Source: Pseudomonas sp. Os17
GTDB taxonomy: Bacteria; Pseudomonadota; Gammaproteobacteria; Pseudomonadales; Pseudomonadaceae
Length of the DNA stretch: 64,000 nucleotides
NCBI RefSeq assembly: GCF_001547895.1
Contig: NZ_AP014627.1
Location: 4,653,501 to 4,717,500, forward strand
Reading direction: 5' to 3'
Below, one piece after another: positions 51,689 through 63,800 of this stretch (the first letter of the stretch is position 1; each line of letters opens with the position of its first letter). The notes beneath the pieces are model-generated. The model had not been told where the DNA came from. It made no database searches and was given only the letters and a program-made list of their open reading frames with translations. The translations under genes and the position numbers were made by a program.

Positions 51689-54172
51689 ATGAACATGCCA
51701 GCACCTCTTGGACTCACCCCCCTGAAGAAAGCCCTGCTCATGCGCCATGCGCTGCGGCCGAGCTTGCGTCCCTATCTGCTTGGGGCCGTATTGGCGCTGC
51801 CCTGTGCCGCCCAGGTACAAGCCCAGCAAGCCAATTTCGATATTCCTGCACAGTCCCTGGGCAGCGCCTTGCAGACATTCGGCCAGCAAGCCGACCTGCA
51901 AGTGCTCTACAACCAGGACAGCGTCCAGGGCAAGCGCAGCACGGCGATCAAGGGCGCCTTGCAGCCCGACCAGGCCCTGTCGCAACTGCTGCGCGGGACC
52001 GGGGTGAGTTATCAGCGCCAAGGCAACACCGTGACCCTGGTGCAAAGCAGTGGGGCTGTGGAGCTGGGGACCATGAACATTTCCACTCAGGGGCTGGGGA
52101 GCACCACTGAGGGGACCGGTTCCTACACCACCGGGCAAAGCAACTCGGCCACGCGCATGGACCTGTCGCTGCGTGAAACGCCGCAGTCGGTGAGCGTCAT
52201 CACCCGCCAGCAGATGGATGACCAAGGGTTGACCGAACTGGCGCACGTCATGCAGCAGACCCCCGGGATCACGGTCAACCGCGAGAGCTCCGAAGGCTAC
52301 GTGTATTACTCGCGGGGCTTTGAAATCCAGAACTTCCAGTACGACGGCATTCCCAGCCTGGGCACCGACGGCGGCAACATCCGCGACAACTACAGCATCG
52401 GCAACACCCTGATCTACGACCGTATCGAAGTGCTCAAGGGCGCTACCGGCCTGGTCAACGGCATCGGCTATCCGTCCGGGGTGATCAACATGGTGCGCAA
52501 GCGCCCCACCCGGGAATTCCAGGGCCACGTCGCCGCCGGCGCCGGTTCCTGGGACCGCTACACCAGCGAAGTGGACGTTTCCGGCCCGCTGGTGGAAGGC
52601 GGTGCGATACGCGGACGGATGGTGGCCGGCACCGGCAAGCGCAACAGCTTCATCGACTACCAGAAAGGTGAACAGAACGTCTTCTACGGCATTCTCGAAG
52701 GCGACCTGAGCGATTCCACCACCCTCAGCGTCGGCTACGACTACCAGAAGAACAACAACGACGCCACGACCAACACCAGTTTGCCGGTGTTCTACAAGAA
52801 CGGTAATCGGATCAAGTTCTCCCGTTCCACCAACCCGGCGGACAAGTTCGCCTACCGCAACCAGGAAACCCAGCACGCCTTTGTCGGCCTAGATCACCAG
52901 TTCGACAACGACTGGACCTTCAAGGCGACAGTCAATACGCGCAAGTACACCTCGCGGGAAATCATCGCCGGCATGTCCAGCGAGCACGTCAATCTCGACA
53001 ACAGCCAGGACTATGGCTACCTGCCGCCGGGCGGCGTGGCCAACTTCGGCTCCAACAGCGACGAGAAGTCCTTCGATGCCTACGCCAAGGGTCCGTTCGC
53101 GCTGTTTGGGCGCACCCACGAACTGGTGCTGGGCTACAACTATTCCCACGCCACCACCCGCTCCAAGCGTATCGACGGCACCACCACTGGAGTCATCGAC
53201 GACGTGCTGAACTGGAACAACAGCATGCCCTACCCGACCGACTGGGCCTGGTGGTCGACCTTCGACATCAAGAGCACCCAGAAAGTCTCCTACGCAGCGG
53301 TGATCCTCAAGCCCACCGATGCCCTGAACTTCATACTCGGTGCCCGGGTCACCGACTACGACTGGCAGATCGATCGGGTCAACGCCCTGCGCCAACTGCC
53401 GAGCATCTCCACCACCAACTCCGGGGAAGTCATTCCCTATGCCGGCATCACCTATGACCTGGACGACTACCACACGGTCTACGCCAGCTACACCGACATC
53501 TTCAAACCGCAGCCCTACAGCCTGGACGTCAGCGGCAAGTCCCTGGAGCCGCTCACCGGTCAGAGCTACGAAGTGGGGGTCAAGGGTGAATACTTCGACC
53601 GTCGCCTGAACGCCAGCCTGGCGCTGTTCCAGCTCAAGCAGGACAACCTGGGCGAGAATACAGGCGTCATGGGCGTTGACGGCTTCGAGGCCATGCGTGC
53701 GATCAAGGGCGCCACCACCAACGGCGTCGAACTGGAAATGGCCGGTGAAGTGCTGCCGGACTGGAACGTCAACGCCGGCTACGTCTACCAGGAGTCCTAC
53801 GACGCCAAGAACAAGCGCGTGGCCACCACCCAGCCACAGCACTTGTTCAAGGTAGCCACCACCTATCGCCTGCCTGGCGAACTGAACAAAGTCACCGTAG
53901 GCGGCAACATGCAATGGCAGAGCTCGACCTCCTTCGTCGACAACAGCTTCGTCGATGCCGCCTACAACCAACTGCCCAGCCACAAATTCACCCGTGCCAG
54001 CTACGCCGTGGTGGGCCTGATGAGCAGCTACGACTTCAACCAGAACCTCAAGGCCACGGTCAACCTGAACAACGTCTTCGACCGCAACTACTACAGCGGT
54101 ATCGGCACCTACAACTCGATCTACTACGGCGACCCGCGCAACGTCATGTTCAACGTCAAATACAGCTTCTGA
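51689..54172 (+). CDS. fpvA: Ferripyoverdine TonB-dependent receptor FpvA
   Basis: An 827-residue outer-membrane receptor and signal transducer. In order: a long signal peptide (about 1-45, ending QVQAQ); the N-terminal STN signalling domain (NFDIPAQSLGSALQTFGQQA to YQRQGNTVTLVQ) that talks to an anti-sigma factor; the TonB box/plug region (RETPQSVSVITRQQMDDQGL, YDRIEVLKGATGLVNGIGYP); and a barrel ending in aromatic Phe (NVMFNVKYSF). Start at ATG 51689; ATG 51695 is an alternative. It takes up ferripyoverdine and signals through the FpvI/PvdS route. No TAAAT-N16-CGT box is present in the 106-base upstream gap. A strong terminator follows. Confidence 0.95.
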   Translation: MNMPAPLGLTPLKKALLMRHALRPSLRPYLLGAVLALPCAAQVQAQQANFDIPAQSLGSALQTFGQQADLQVLYNQDSVQGKRSTAIKGALQPDQALSQLLRGTGVSYQRQGNTVTLVQSSGAVELGTMNISTQGLGSTTEGTGSYTTGQSNSATRMDLSLRETPQSVSVITRQQMDDQGLTELAHVMQQTPGITVNRESSEGYVYYSRGFEIQNFQYDGIPSLGTDGGNIRDNYSIGNTLIYDRIEVLKGATGLVNGIGYPSGVINMVRKRPTREFQGHVAAGAGSWDRYTSEVDVSGPLVEGGAIRGRMVAGTGKRNSFIDYQKGEQNVFYGILEGDLSDSTTLSVGYDYQKNNNDATTNTSLPVFYKNGNRIKFSRSTNPADKFAYRNQETQHAFVGLDHQFDNDWTFKATVNTRKYTSREIIAGMSSEHVNLDNSQDYGYLPPGGVANFGSNSDEKSFDAYAKGPFALFGRTHELVLGYNYSHATTRSKRIDGTTTGVIDDVLNWNNSMPYPTDWAWWSTFDIKSTQKVSYAAVILKPTDALNFILGARVTDYDWQIDRVNALRQLPSISTTNSGEVIPYAGITYDLDDYHTVYASYTDIFKPQPYSLDVSGKSLEPLTGQSYEVGVKGEYFDRRLNASLALFQLKQDNLGENTGVMGVDGFEAMRAIKGATTNGVELEMAGEVLPDWNVNAGYVYQESYDAKNKRVATTQPQHLFKVATTYRLPGELNKVTVGGNMQWQSSTSFVDNSFVDAAYNQLPSHKFTRASYAVVGLMSSYDFNQNLKATVNLNNVFDRNYYSGIGTYNSIYYGDPRNVMFNVKYSF

Positions 54173-54196
54173 TTCCCCCTAGTTGAACCCCTCCCT

Positions 54197-54225
54197 GCCC
54201 CGGTCACCGGGGCGGGGATTTTTTT
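54197..54225 (+). terminator. Rho-independent terminator of fpvA
   Basis: Perfect 7-bp G+C stem GCCCCGG/CCGGGGC with a 3-base loop, extended by further G-rich bases and then seven T residues (54219-54225). It lies 24 bases after the fpvA stop. Confidence 0.92.
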
Positions 54226-54463
54226 GCCCGAGGCGCCAGCCTCGACCCGACGTTTCGCCCCCAGTCTTCGGCATTGTCATTGGATTTGCGCTCCGGCGAA
54301 GAGGCCCGCAAGCCATACAGCGCCCGAGCCAAAGCCTTGTTGGCAAGCCAGCTTCAGGGGAATGAGTGCGCGCGTTCAGCTTCAGGCCGGCCGCAAGGCC
54401 GCCGTCTGGCTCTTGATCTTGATCTTGATCTGAACGCCCCGTTAACCACGATGGCCGAACGCA
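54226..54463. other. Intergenic stretch after the fpvA terminator
   Basis: No credible gene in either direction. A short repeat of TCTTGA (54412-54430) is the only local pattern seen. The region leads into the large palindromic element. Confidence 0.5.
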
Positions 54464-54554
54464 GGCATTGAGCCGTGGGTAACCCGGCAGGGATGCCGGG
54501 TTAGCCGCCACCCGGCCAGGGATGGCCGGTGGCGGCAGCCCACGGATCAATGCC
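54464..54554. repeat. Nested palindromic element able to fold as a three-way junction
   Basis: Outer arms GGCATTGA-g-CCGTGGG (54464-54479) and CCCACGG-a-TCAATGCC (54539-54554) pair over 15 positions with one mismatch. Between them are two hairpins, TAACCCGGC/GCCGGGTTA (54480-54488 with 54495-54503) and GCCGCCACC(c)GGCC/GGCCGGTGGCGGC (54504-54517 with 54524-54536), with the same six-base loop AGGGAT. The structure is symmetrical, so it could act as DNA cruciform or RNA on either strand. Confidence 0.8.
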
Positions 54555-54567
54555 GGAGTTCGGGCAT

Positions 54568-54665
54568 GCCTCGCTATGCGAGGCACCGAGTGGAGGGGCA
54601 AAGCCCTTTGGTTACTTTGGGGCCCCAAAGTGACTCGCCGTAAGGGCGAAACCGCCATCCGCCGC
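54568..54665. repeat. Second palindrome group: hairpin, 18-bp palindrome and flank
   Basis: GCCTCGC-TAT-GCGAGGC (54568-54584) is followed by the 18-bp perfect palindrome ACTTTGGGGCCCCAAAGT (54614-54631) and GACTCGCCGTAAGGGCG. The latter segment resembles dispersed intergenic repeats I know from other Pseudomonas genomes (GTTACTTT...AAAGTGACTCGCCGTAAGGGCG). No gene is present. Confidence 0.65.
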
Positions 54666-54780
54666 ACCCGCAGCAATGGATATGCCCCCTCCCAACCGCC
54701 AGCGGCCAGCCCCGCAGCAATGGACCTGTACTCCAACCCACGCCGCAAAAGCCCAACCACCACCAGATTTCCCCCATCCC

Positions 54781-54813
54781 AAAAAAACGGGAGAACAGTC
54801 ACCTGTCCTCCCG
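54781..54813 (-). terminator. Rho-independent terminator of the NRPS gene
   Basis: On the minus strand, CGGGAGGACAG pairs with CTGTTCTCCCG (11 bp, one G-T pair) around a GTGA loop, followed by seven T residues (the A-run at 54781-54787). It starts 23 bases after the NRPS stop codon. Confidence 0.92.
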
Positions 54814-54836
54814 CCCATCACACCAATCAACGATAC

Positions 54837-57800
54837 CTAAACCCCTAACAGCACCTCCCGCCTAACCGGCGTCCCGCCCTGCTGCGCCAACGCCAACACC
54901 TGCGCCAGCGACCGCACCGCCGAACCATCGGCCAACAGCCAGAGCATCTGCACCAACTGCAAATTCAGCGCCTCTACCGCCGCCTCGCTGAAGGCATTGA
55001 GACGATGGTCATAGTGGAACTGCAACTGCCCCTTGAGCTCGACATACAAAGTCAACGCCGAACTGGTCTGCTCGAAGCTGTGCATGCTCTCCAGACGCAA
55101 ATCACCGACATCCCCACCCGCCGACGCCGCACTGACCGGATAGTTCTCGAACACGATCACCGTGTCGCTCAACTCCCCGCCCGGCAACCCGGCCCAGCGT
55201 TCGATATCGCTCAAGGCACTGTAGCCATGCTCACGCATCAGCAGGTTGCGTCCTTGCAGCGCCTGCAGCCAGTCACCCACGCTCTGCTCTGGCTCGATAC
55301 TGGCCACCAGCGGCACATCGTTGATGTACAGCCCCAACTGCTGCTCGATGCCCTTGAGCTGTGGCGGGCGTCCGGCGATGGTGGCGCCGCAGGCCACCGT
55401 CGACTGACCGCAATGCACATGCAGGAGCAACAGCCAGGCCGCCTGCACCAGGGTGTTGGCGGTGATCTTCTGCTGCCGGGCGAAACGGGTCAGTTGCTCG
55501 GTCTGGGCCTCGTCGAACTCGAAGTAATGCTGACGATGCCCACCCCGCTGCCGATCGCCCTGGGCCATCGCGCAGGCACTGAGCAAGGTCGGCACCTTCA
55601 GTGGCTTGAGCTGTTCACGCCAGAAGCGTTCGTCGGCCTGCTGGTCACGGGCCTGCAGCCAGGCAATGTAGTCATGGTAGCCAGCCGGTCGGTGACTGAT
55701 GGCCTGCCCGGTGTAGGCCGCCAACACATCGTTGAACAACTGGAACCCGCTCCAGCCGTCCAACAGGATGTGATGGTTGGTACAGATCAGCCGGTAGCGT
55801 CCCTCCCCCAGCTTGATCGCCTGCAGACGCAGCAACGGCGCCTGGGACAGGTCGAAGCCCTTGAGCCGGTCAGCCAGGGCCAGACGCTCCAGCGCAGCGC
55901 TGCTCAACACAGTGCCGTCGAGCTCCTGGAACGGCACCTCGACCTGCTTTTGGACCACCTGCAGCGGCTGCACCAGGGACCCGCCCCAGACAAAACGGCT
56001 GCGCAGGATCTCATGGGTATCCATGGCCTGCTGCCAGGCCTGACGCAGTCGCTGCGGGTCGACGCCTTGCACATCCATGCACATCTGGTTGACGAAATCC
56101 CCCGCCTCATGGTCCTGCAACTCATGCTGCAACAAGGCCTGCTGCATCGGCGCCAATGGGTAGATGTCCTCGATCTGCGCCGGCACCAGCGTCAGGGCGT
56201 CGAGCTGTTCCTGGGTCAGCCGCGCCAGCGGGAAGTCCGATGGCGTAACGCCGCCGCGGGCCTGGCAGCAATGCTCCACCAGTGCCTGCAGCGCCTGGAC
56301 ATAGTCCTGGGCCAAAGACTCGATCTGCGCACTGTCGAACATGCGCTGACTGAAGCTCCAGTCCAGGCGCAACTGGCCGTCGTACACCTTGCCGCTGATG
56401 GACAGCCAGTTGCCCAGGGGCGCATCGATGCTGGCATCCGCGCCATGGGCCTCGGGCGCCGGAATGAATAGCGCCTGAGGATCATCGAAACTGCCGTCGA
56501 ACTGCCCCAGGTAGTTGAAGGTGACCCGAGGCTGGGCAAGCCCCTGCAACGCCTCGCGACTGGCGGTATCCCCCAGGTAACGCAGGGCACCGTAGCCGAT
56601 CCCCTTGTTGGGAATGGCCCGCAGCTGTTCCTTGATCCGCTTGATCGAAGACTCGGCGCTATCCCCGGCGCTCAGGCGCACCGGGAACACCGAGGTGAAC
56701 CAGCCCACGGTGCGGCTCAGGTCCAGGTCCTCGAAGAGTTGCTCACGCCCGTGGCCTTCCAGCTGGATCAGGGTCGAAGGCTGTCCGGTCCACTGCCCCA
56801 TGACCTGGGCCAGGGCCGCCAGCAACAGGTCGTTGACCTGGGTCCGGTAGGCGGCTGGAGCGCGTTGCAGCAAGCGTTGGGTGGTCGCGGCATCGAGCTG
56901 GACCTGCACGCTGCCAGCGTCACGGCTCAAGGCCTGGGTGCCAGGTTCGACCCCAGGCAACGATGCCTGTGCGCCCGCAAGTTGCGCGCGCCAGTAGGCC
57001 AGTTCGGCCCGGGCCTCGGGCCCATGGGCATAGGCTTGCAGGCGTCGGCCAAAGGCCTGATAAGAACTGCTCTTGGCAGGCAACTGCAGCGCTTGCCCGG
57101 CCAGCGCCTGGGTGTAGGCGCTTTGCAGGTCCTCGAACAACAGGCGCCAGGACACGCCATCCACCACCAGGTGATGGGCCACCAGCAACAAGCGCTGAGT
57201 GGAGTCCGCCAGGGTCACCAACAGCGCCCGCAACAAAGGCCCGCGCTGCAGGTCGAGACTGCACTGGACCTTCTCGCAGAGCTGCTCCAGCTCGGCGGCG
57301 TTGGCGGCTTCGGCCTGCCACAACAGGTCCGGACCGGGCCCGGACTGATCCAGCGGACCATGGCTGGCACTCCAGCCTGCGCTCCCCTGCTGGAACTGCA
57401 GACGCAATCCGTCGTGATGTTCAAGCAAGGCTCGCAAGCCCTGCTTCAGGGCCAGCGGGTTCAAGGGCGTGGCCGGAATCAGCAGCACCGACTGATTGAA
57501 ATGGTGCCGCTGGGGAATCGGCTCGGCAAAGAACAGACGCTGGATCGGCAGCAGCGGCATGTCGCCGCTCACCGGTCCCTGGTCGATGTCGTCCTGCACC
57601 CCGCACTGCGCCACCGCCGCCAGCCCTCCGATGGTCTGTTGCTCGAACAGGTCCTTGGGGGTAAAGCGGATCGAGGCCTGACGCGCTCGACTGACCAACT
57701 GCAGGGAGATGATCGAGTCCCCGCCCAGCTCGAAGAAGTTGTCGGTCAGACCGACCTGCGCCAGCTTCAGCACGTCCTGCCAGATCTGTGCGAGGCGCTT

Positions 57801-60800
57801 CTCCAGATCGCTGCGCGGCGCCACATAGGCGTGGCTGGCCTGGACCATTTCCGGCATGGGCAGCGCCTTGCGATCCAGCTTGCCATTGGGCGACAGCGGC
57901 AAGCGTTCGAGAAACAGCCAATAGGACGGCACCATGTAGTCGGGCAGGCAGGCCTTCAACGTCTGGCGCAGGGTTTCACGCAACCTTTCCTGGTCTTGCT
58001 CGTCCTCACGCACGGTCGCGGCCGGCACCAGATAAGCCACCAGCCGCCGGCCATGGGCGGTGTCCTGGGCCAGAACCACCGCCTCGCTGACCTGTTCGTG
58101 GGCCATCAACCGCGCTTCGATTTCGCCCAGCTCGATGCGGAAGCCACGGATCTTCACCTGGTTGTCGATACGCCCCAGGTACTCGAACACCCCGTCACTG
58201 CCCTGGCGCACCACATCCCCGGTGCGATACAGACGTCCCCCCAAGGGGCTGTAGGGATCGGGAACAAAGCGTTCGGCGGTCTGCGCGAAACGCTGCAGAT
58301 AACCTCGCGCCAAGCCATTGCCGCCGATGTACAGCTCTCCGGCGACCCCCACTGGCAAGGGATTGAGATCGGCATCCAGGACATAGGCGCTGCGCTCGCC
58401 GACGCAATGGCCGATGGGCGCATAAGCAGCCTTGCAAGGCTCACCGGCAGCGGTTTTCCACACCAGCGGCGTGACCACGGTTTCGGTGGGCCCGTAACCG
58501 TTGATCATGTACTGGGGACGCAACACCTGCTGGACCAGCTCGAAGCTGGCCTGCGGCATGGCATCGCCGCCAAAGCTGTAGAGGCGCATGGGCGGCGGAT
58601 TGCCGACCCGCTGCACATGTTCCGCCAACTGATGCAGGTACGCCGGAGGAAAACCGGCCATGGTCACGCCATGGCGGCGAATCGCTTCACAGGTCTGCTG
58701 CGGGGTCCACAGGCTGTCGTCACGCAGCAGCAGGCTGGCGCCGCAGACAAAGGCGGTCAGCCAGCGTTCATGAGCGCCGTCGAAGGAAAACGACAGGAAG
58801 TGCAGTTCACAGTCCTCGGGCGTCATGCCATAGCGTTCGCCGGTGGTGCGACAGTGCATCGCCAGCGGACCATGGGCCACGGTCACGCCCTTGGGCTGAC
58901 CGGTGGAACCCGAGGTGTAGATCACATAGGCCAGGCTCTCTGGCGCCACTGTTACCGCAGGCGCGGTCAGCGGATGCTGCCCGACCTCCAGGCGCGATAG
59001 ATCGAGCACCGCCAGACCGGCGGCCGAAGGCAGGCGCTGCAACGACTCGGTGTCACTGAGCAACAGGGCCATGCCGGAATCCGCCATGAGGTAGGCCAGG
59101 CGGTCGGCTGGGTAGCTCAGATCCAGCGGCACGAAGGCGCCGCCGGCCTTGAGCACCGCCAGCAAGGCCACCAGCAGCCCCTCGCCCCGGGGCAACGCCA
59201 CGCCGACCCGGACCTCCTGGCCGACCCCGCGGGCCACCAGTTCATGGGCCAGGCGGTTGGCTCGCTGGTCCAGTTCTGCGTAAGTGAAGCGCTGCCCGGC
59301 AAACAGCACCGCCTGACGCTCCGGCCAGCGTTGTGCGAGGGCACCGATGCTCTCGTGTACCGCCGGCTCGATCCCCGGCGCGACGGGCGCTATGCATTGG
59401 CTCGCCGTCTCGGCCGGGGTCAGCAGCTCGATGGCGCCCAGTTGCAACTGGGGGTTATCAATCAGTTGCGCCAGCAGGTGTAGCAGATGGCCGTTGAGGC
59501 GCTCGATCACCGCCGCGCTGAAGGCCTCCCGGGCATAGCCGTAGCTGATGCTCAGGCGCTGCTCCAGCGCCACCGCCACCGACAACGGATAGTTGGTGCG
59601 TTCACGACTGTGCACGGCACCGAAGCGCACGCTGGAAGCCTCCTCCTGCTCCAGGGCCTGGGCCACCGGGTAGTTGTCGAAGACCAGCAGGGTATCGAAC
59701 AGCGCTTCACCGCTGCTGCCGGCCCAGCGCTGGATATCATTGAGCGGCGTATGTTCGTATTCGCGCAGTTGCAGATTGTGCGCCTGCACCTGTTGCAGCC
59801 ACTGCGCCACGCTCATCTGCGCATCGGGGGTGGCGATCACCGGCAAGGTATTGATGAACAGACCGATCTGCTGCTCGATCCCCGGCAGCTCCGAAGGACG
59901 CCCCGCCACCGTCGCGCCAAAGGCCACGGTGCTCTGTCCGGTATAGCGCTGCAACAGCAGGAGCCAGGCCGCCTGCAACAGGGTGTTGGCGGTGATTTTC
60001 TGCTGCCGGGCGAAGGCCACCAGGCGCTCGGTCCACGGCTGGGTCCAATCATGGTGGAGCTCGCCATGGCCGGCATCCGCGCCCGGGTTTTCCAGGGCGA
60101 TGCTGCCTGCCAGCCGGGTCGGGGTCGACAAACGCCCCAGTTGCTCGCGCCAGAAACTTTCACAGGCGCTCAGATCCTGGCGTTGCAGCCACTGGATGTA
60201 GTCGCGATAACGCCCCGGAGCCTGTGGCGGCACCACCCCGGCGTAGCGTTGCAGGACCTCGTTCATCAACTGCGAACTGCTCCAGCCATCCATCAGGATG
60301 TGGTGGTTGGTGTAGATCAGCTGGTAGTCCTGGGCCGTGGTCTGCACCAGGCACAGGCGCAACAACGGTGCACGGTCGAAATGCGCACACAGGCTGCGTT
60401 CTTCGCCGGCCAGCGCGTCAAGGGCAAGCTCGCTGGCCTGCCCGTCCGACCAGTCGAGCACCCGGAACGGCAGCACCAGCTGACGCTGGACAATCTGCAC
60501 CGGTTGCTCCAGCTCCGCTTGCCAGTGGAAAGAGGTACGCAGGATGTCGTGGGCCTGCAGGGCATCTTCCCAGGCCCGGCGGAAACGCTGCGGGTCCAGG
60601 CCCTGCACCGACACCCGGAGCTGATTGACGTAATCGTCGCTGGCCTGCTCGTAGAGGGTGTGGAACAGCATGCCCTGCTGCATCGGCGACAAGGGGTACA
60701 AGTCGGCGATGGTACGTGGGGCCACCGGCAGCGCATCCAGCTGAGCCTGGTTCAACCCGGCCAGGGGGAAGTCCGATGGCGAGACGCCCGCCGAGGTATC

Positions 60801-63800
60801 CAGGGTGCAATGCTCGATCAGCGCCTGCAGTTCCAGCAGGTAATCATCGGCCAGGCGCTGAACCGTCTGCGGCTTGAACAACTGATGGCTGAAGCTCCAG
60901 CTCAGGGACAGTTCGCCCCCATAGACCTGGCTGTTGACCGTCAACCAATTACTCAGTGGCGCCTCGTGGTGACGTTCGTCACCGGCCGCTTCCGGCGCCG
61001 GAGCCAAGAGTGACTGCGAGTCGAAGCTCTGGTCGAACTGCCCCAGGTAGTTGAAGGTGATCCTCGGCTGCGCAAGCCCCTGCAGGCGTTCGCGGACCGC
61101 GTCCGGCCCCAGGTAACGCAACGCGCCATAACCCAGGCCATTGGCCGGGACCCGACGCAAGTCCTCCTTGACCGCCTTGATCGAATCCGAGAGTGGCTGC
61201 GCCGGAGTCAGGCACAGCGGATAGAGACTGGTGAACCAGCCCACCGAACGCGACAGGTCGACATCGGCAAACAGTTCCTCGCGCCCGTGACCTTCCAACT
61301 GCACCAGCATCTGCGAATGCCCGGTCCAACGGCAGATCACGCGCGCCAGGGCGGCCAGCAACAGGTCGTTGATCTGTGTGCGATAGGCCTTGGGGGCTTC
61401 CTGCAACAGCTGGCTGGTCAGCTCCCGAGGCAGCCGGGCATTGATCGCCGTGCCATGGCACGCCAGGTTCGCCCCGGCGGGATAGTCCAGGGGCAGGCCC
61501 TGAGGCGCCTGCTCCAGTTGCCGGCACCAGTAATCCAGTTCGTCGGTGTGCCCAAGGCGCTGCGCCCAGTCTTGCAGGTGCACGGCCCAATCCTGGAAAG
61601 CACTGGTCTTGGACGGCAGGACCGGCGCCGCACCCTCGGCCAACTGCCGATAAAGGCTTTGCAGATCCTCCAGTAGAATCCGCCAGGACACGCCGTCCAC
61701 CACCAGGTGATGGATGACCAGCAGCAAACGCTGGCTGCCATCGCCCAGGTCCATCAGCACCGCGCGCAACAACGGCCCCCGTTCCAGGTCGAGACTGCTC
61801 TGGGCTTGTTGTCCCAGTGCCTGAATCGCCTCGGCATCCGCCACCCGCTGCCGCCAGAGGCTGACCGGCTCGGGATGCTCCTGGTGTTCGGCCTGCCAGA
61901 GGCCGGCGTGCTGCCGGTACCTCAGGCGCAACGCATCGTGCTGCACCAGCAGTTGGTTCAGGGCGCGCTCCAGCAGCGGCACCTGCAGCGGCTCGCGTGG
62001 GGTCAGCAACAGCGACTGGTTCCAGTGTTGGCGCTGGGGAATGTCGCTGGCAAAAAATACCTGCTGGATCGGCGTCAGCGGCATCGGGCCACGCACCGGC
62101 CCCTGATCGATGAACAAGGCAGTGCCTTGCTTGGCCACCGCTGCCAGCTCAAGAATGCTCTGGCTGCGGAACACGTCCCGGGAGGAAATCTGCAAGCCCG
62201 CCTGGCGTGCGCGGCTGACCATCTGGATGGCAATGATCGAGTCGCCACCGAGTTCGAAGAAGTTGTCGTTGATACCGATTCGCGGCTGGTTCAAGACCTC
62301 CTGCCAGATATCCACCAGTGTCTGTTGCACGGGGTTCTGTGCCGCACGGTAGAGGTCCTGCGGACGGCCCTGCTCAGGGCGCGGCAAAGCCTGGCGATCC
62401 AGCTTGCCGTTGGGGCTCAGGGGCAGCGCCGGCAGCAACAGCAGATGGCTGGGCACCTGATGGGCCGACAGGTGCGCGTTCATGTGCTGCTTGAGCCCTT
62501 CCTTGCACTGATCCGGGTCGAGCCCGGACTGGCACACCAGATAGGCCACCAACTGCTTGCCCTGGGGTCCATCCAGGGCCAGTACCGCACACTCGCGCAC
62601 CCAGGGATGACTGTGCAGGCAGGCCTGGATTTCTCCCGGCTCGACCCGGAAGCCACGAATCTTGATCTGCTGGTCGATGCGCCCGCAGAACTCGATGCTG
62701 CCGTCGCGGCGGTAGCGCACCTGATCGCCAGTGCGGTACAGGCGGGCGCCGCCCTGCGGGTCGAAAGGATCGGGGATGAAGCTGGCAGCGGTCAGCTCAG
62801 GGCGCCGATGGTAATCACGGGCCAGTCCGGCACCGGCCAGATACAGTTCGCCCAGGCTGCCGACGGCGGCCGGCTGGCCTTCGCTGTCCAGCACATAGGC
62901 GCGGACATTGGCCAGTGGCCGGCCCAAGGGAATCGACGCAGCCTGGGACCAGTCGCCCTCCACGGCCTGGGTCAGGGCGCCCACGGTGCTTTCGGTCGGC
63001 CCGTAGTGGTTGACGATCCGGCACTGCGGCGCCAGGCGCTGGATGCGCTCAACCAGGCTCACCGGGCAGGCTTCGCCACCCAGCACCAGGCACTGACGTG
63101 GCAGCACCGCGCCATTGTCCTCACCCAACAGCGCCGCCAGGTGCGAGGGGACAATTTTCAGCACATCGATCTGTTGCTGTTGCAGGTACTGGCCCAGGCC
63201 CGCACCGTCCACCGCCAGATCGGCGCTGATCACATGCAGCGCCTGGCCGCCGCACAGGGCACCGAACAGCACCGTGTGCCCAAGGTCCGCCGCCGGCGTG
63301 GACACCAGCGCCATGCTGCGGGCCGACGCCAGCGGCAGACGCTGATGAATGGCCGCCACGTAGTTGGCCAGGGCGCCGTGGCTGATGGTCACGCCCTTGG
63401 CCCGACCCGTTGAGCCGGACGTGAAGATCACGTACGCCAAGTGTCCGGGAGCCGTCAGGGGTTCGAGGTTGTCGGCACTCAGGGCCTGGCGTGCCGGCGA
63501 ATCCTCGAGGGGCTCGATACAGAGCCCGGGCAGATCGGCAAAACGCCCGATCAGCTGCTGTTGGGCCAGCAACTGGGTAATCCCGCTGTCCTCGATCATG
63601 CCGTTGAGGCGTTCCTGCGGGTATTCGGGGTCCAGAGGCACGTAGGCGCCGCCGGCCTTGAGCACCGCCAGCAGGCCCACGATCATCTCGATCGAGCGTT
63701 GCGCGGCAATGCCCACCAGCACATCCGGCCCCACGCCGCACTCGCGCAGCTGACGCGCCAGACGGTTGGCCTGCGCATTGAGCTGTTGATACGTCAGTTG

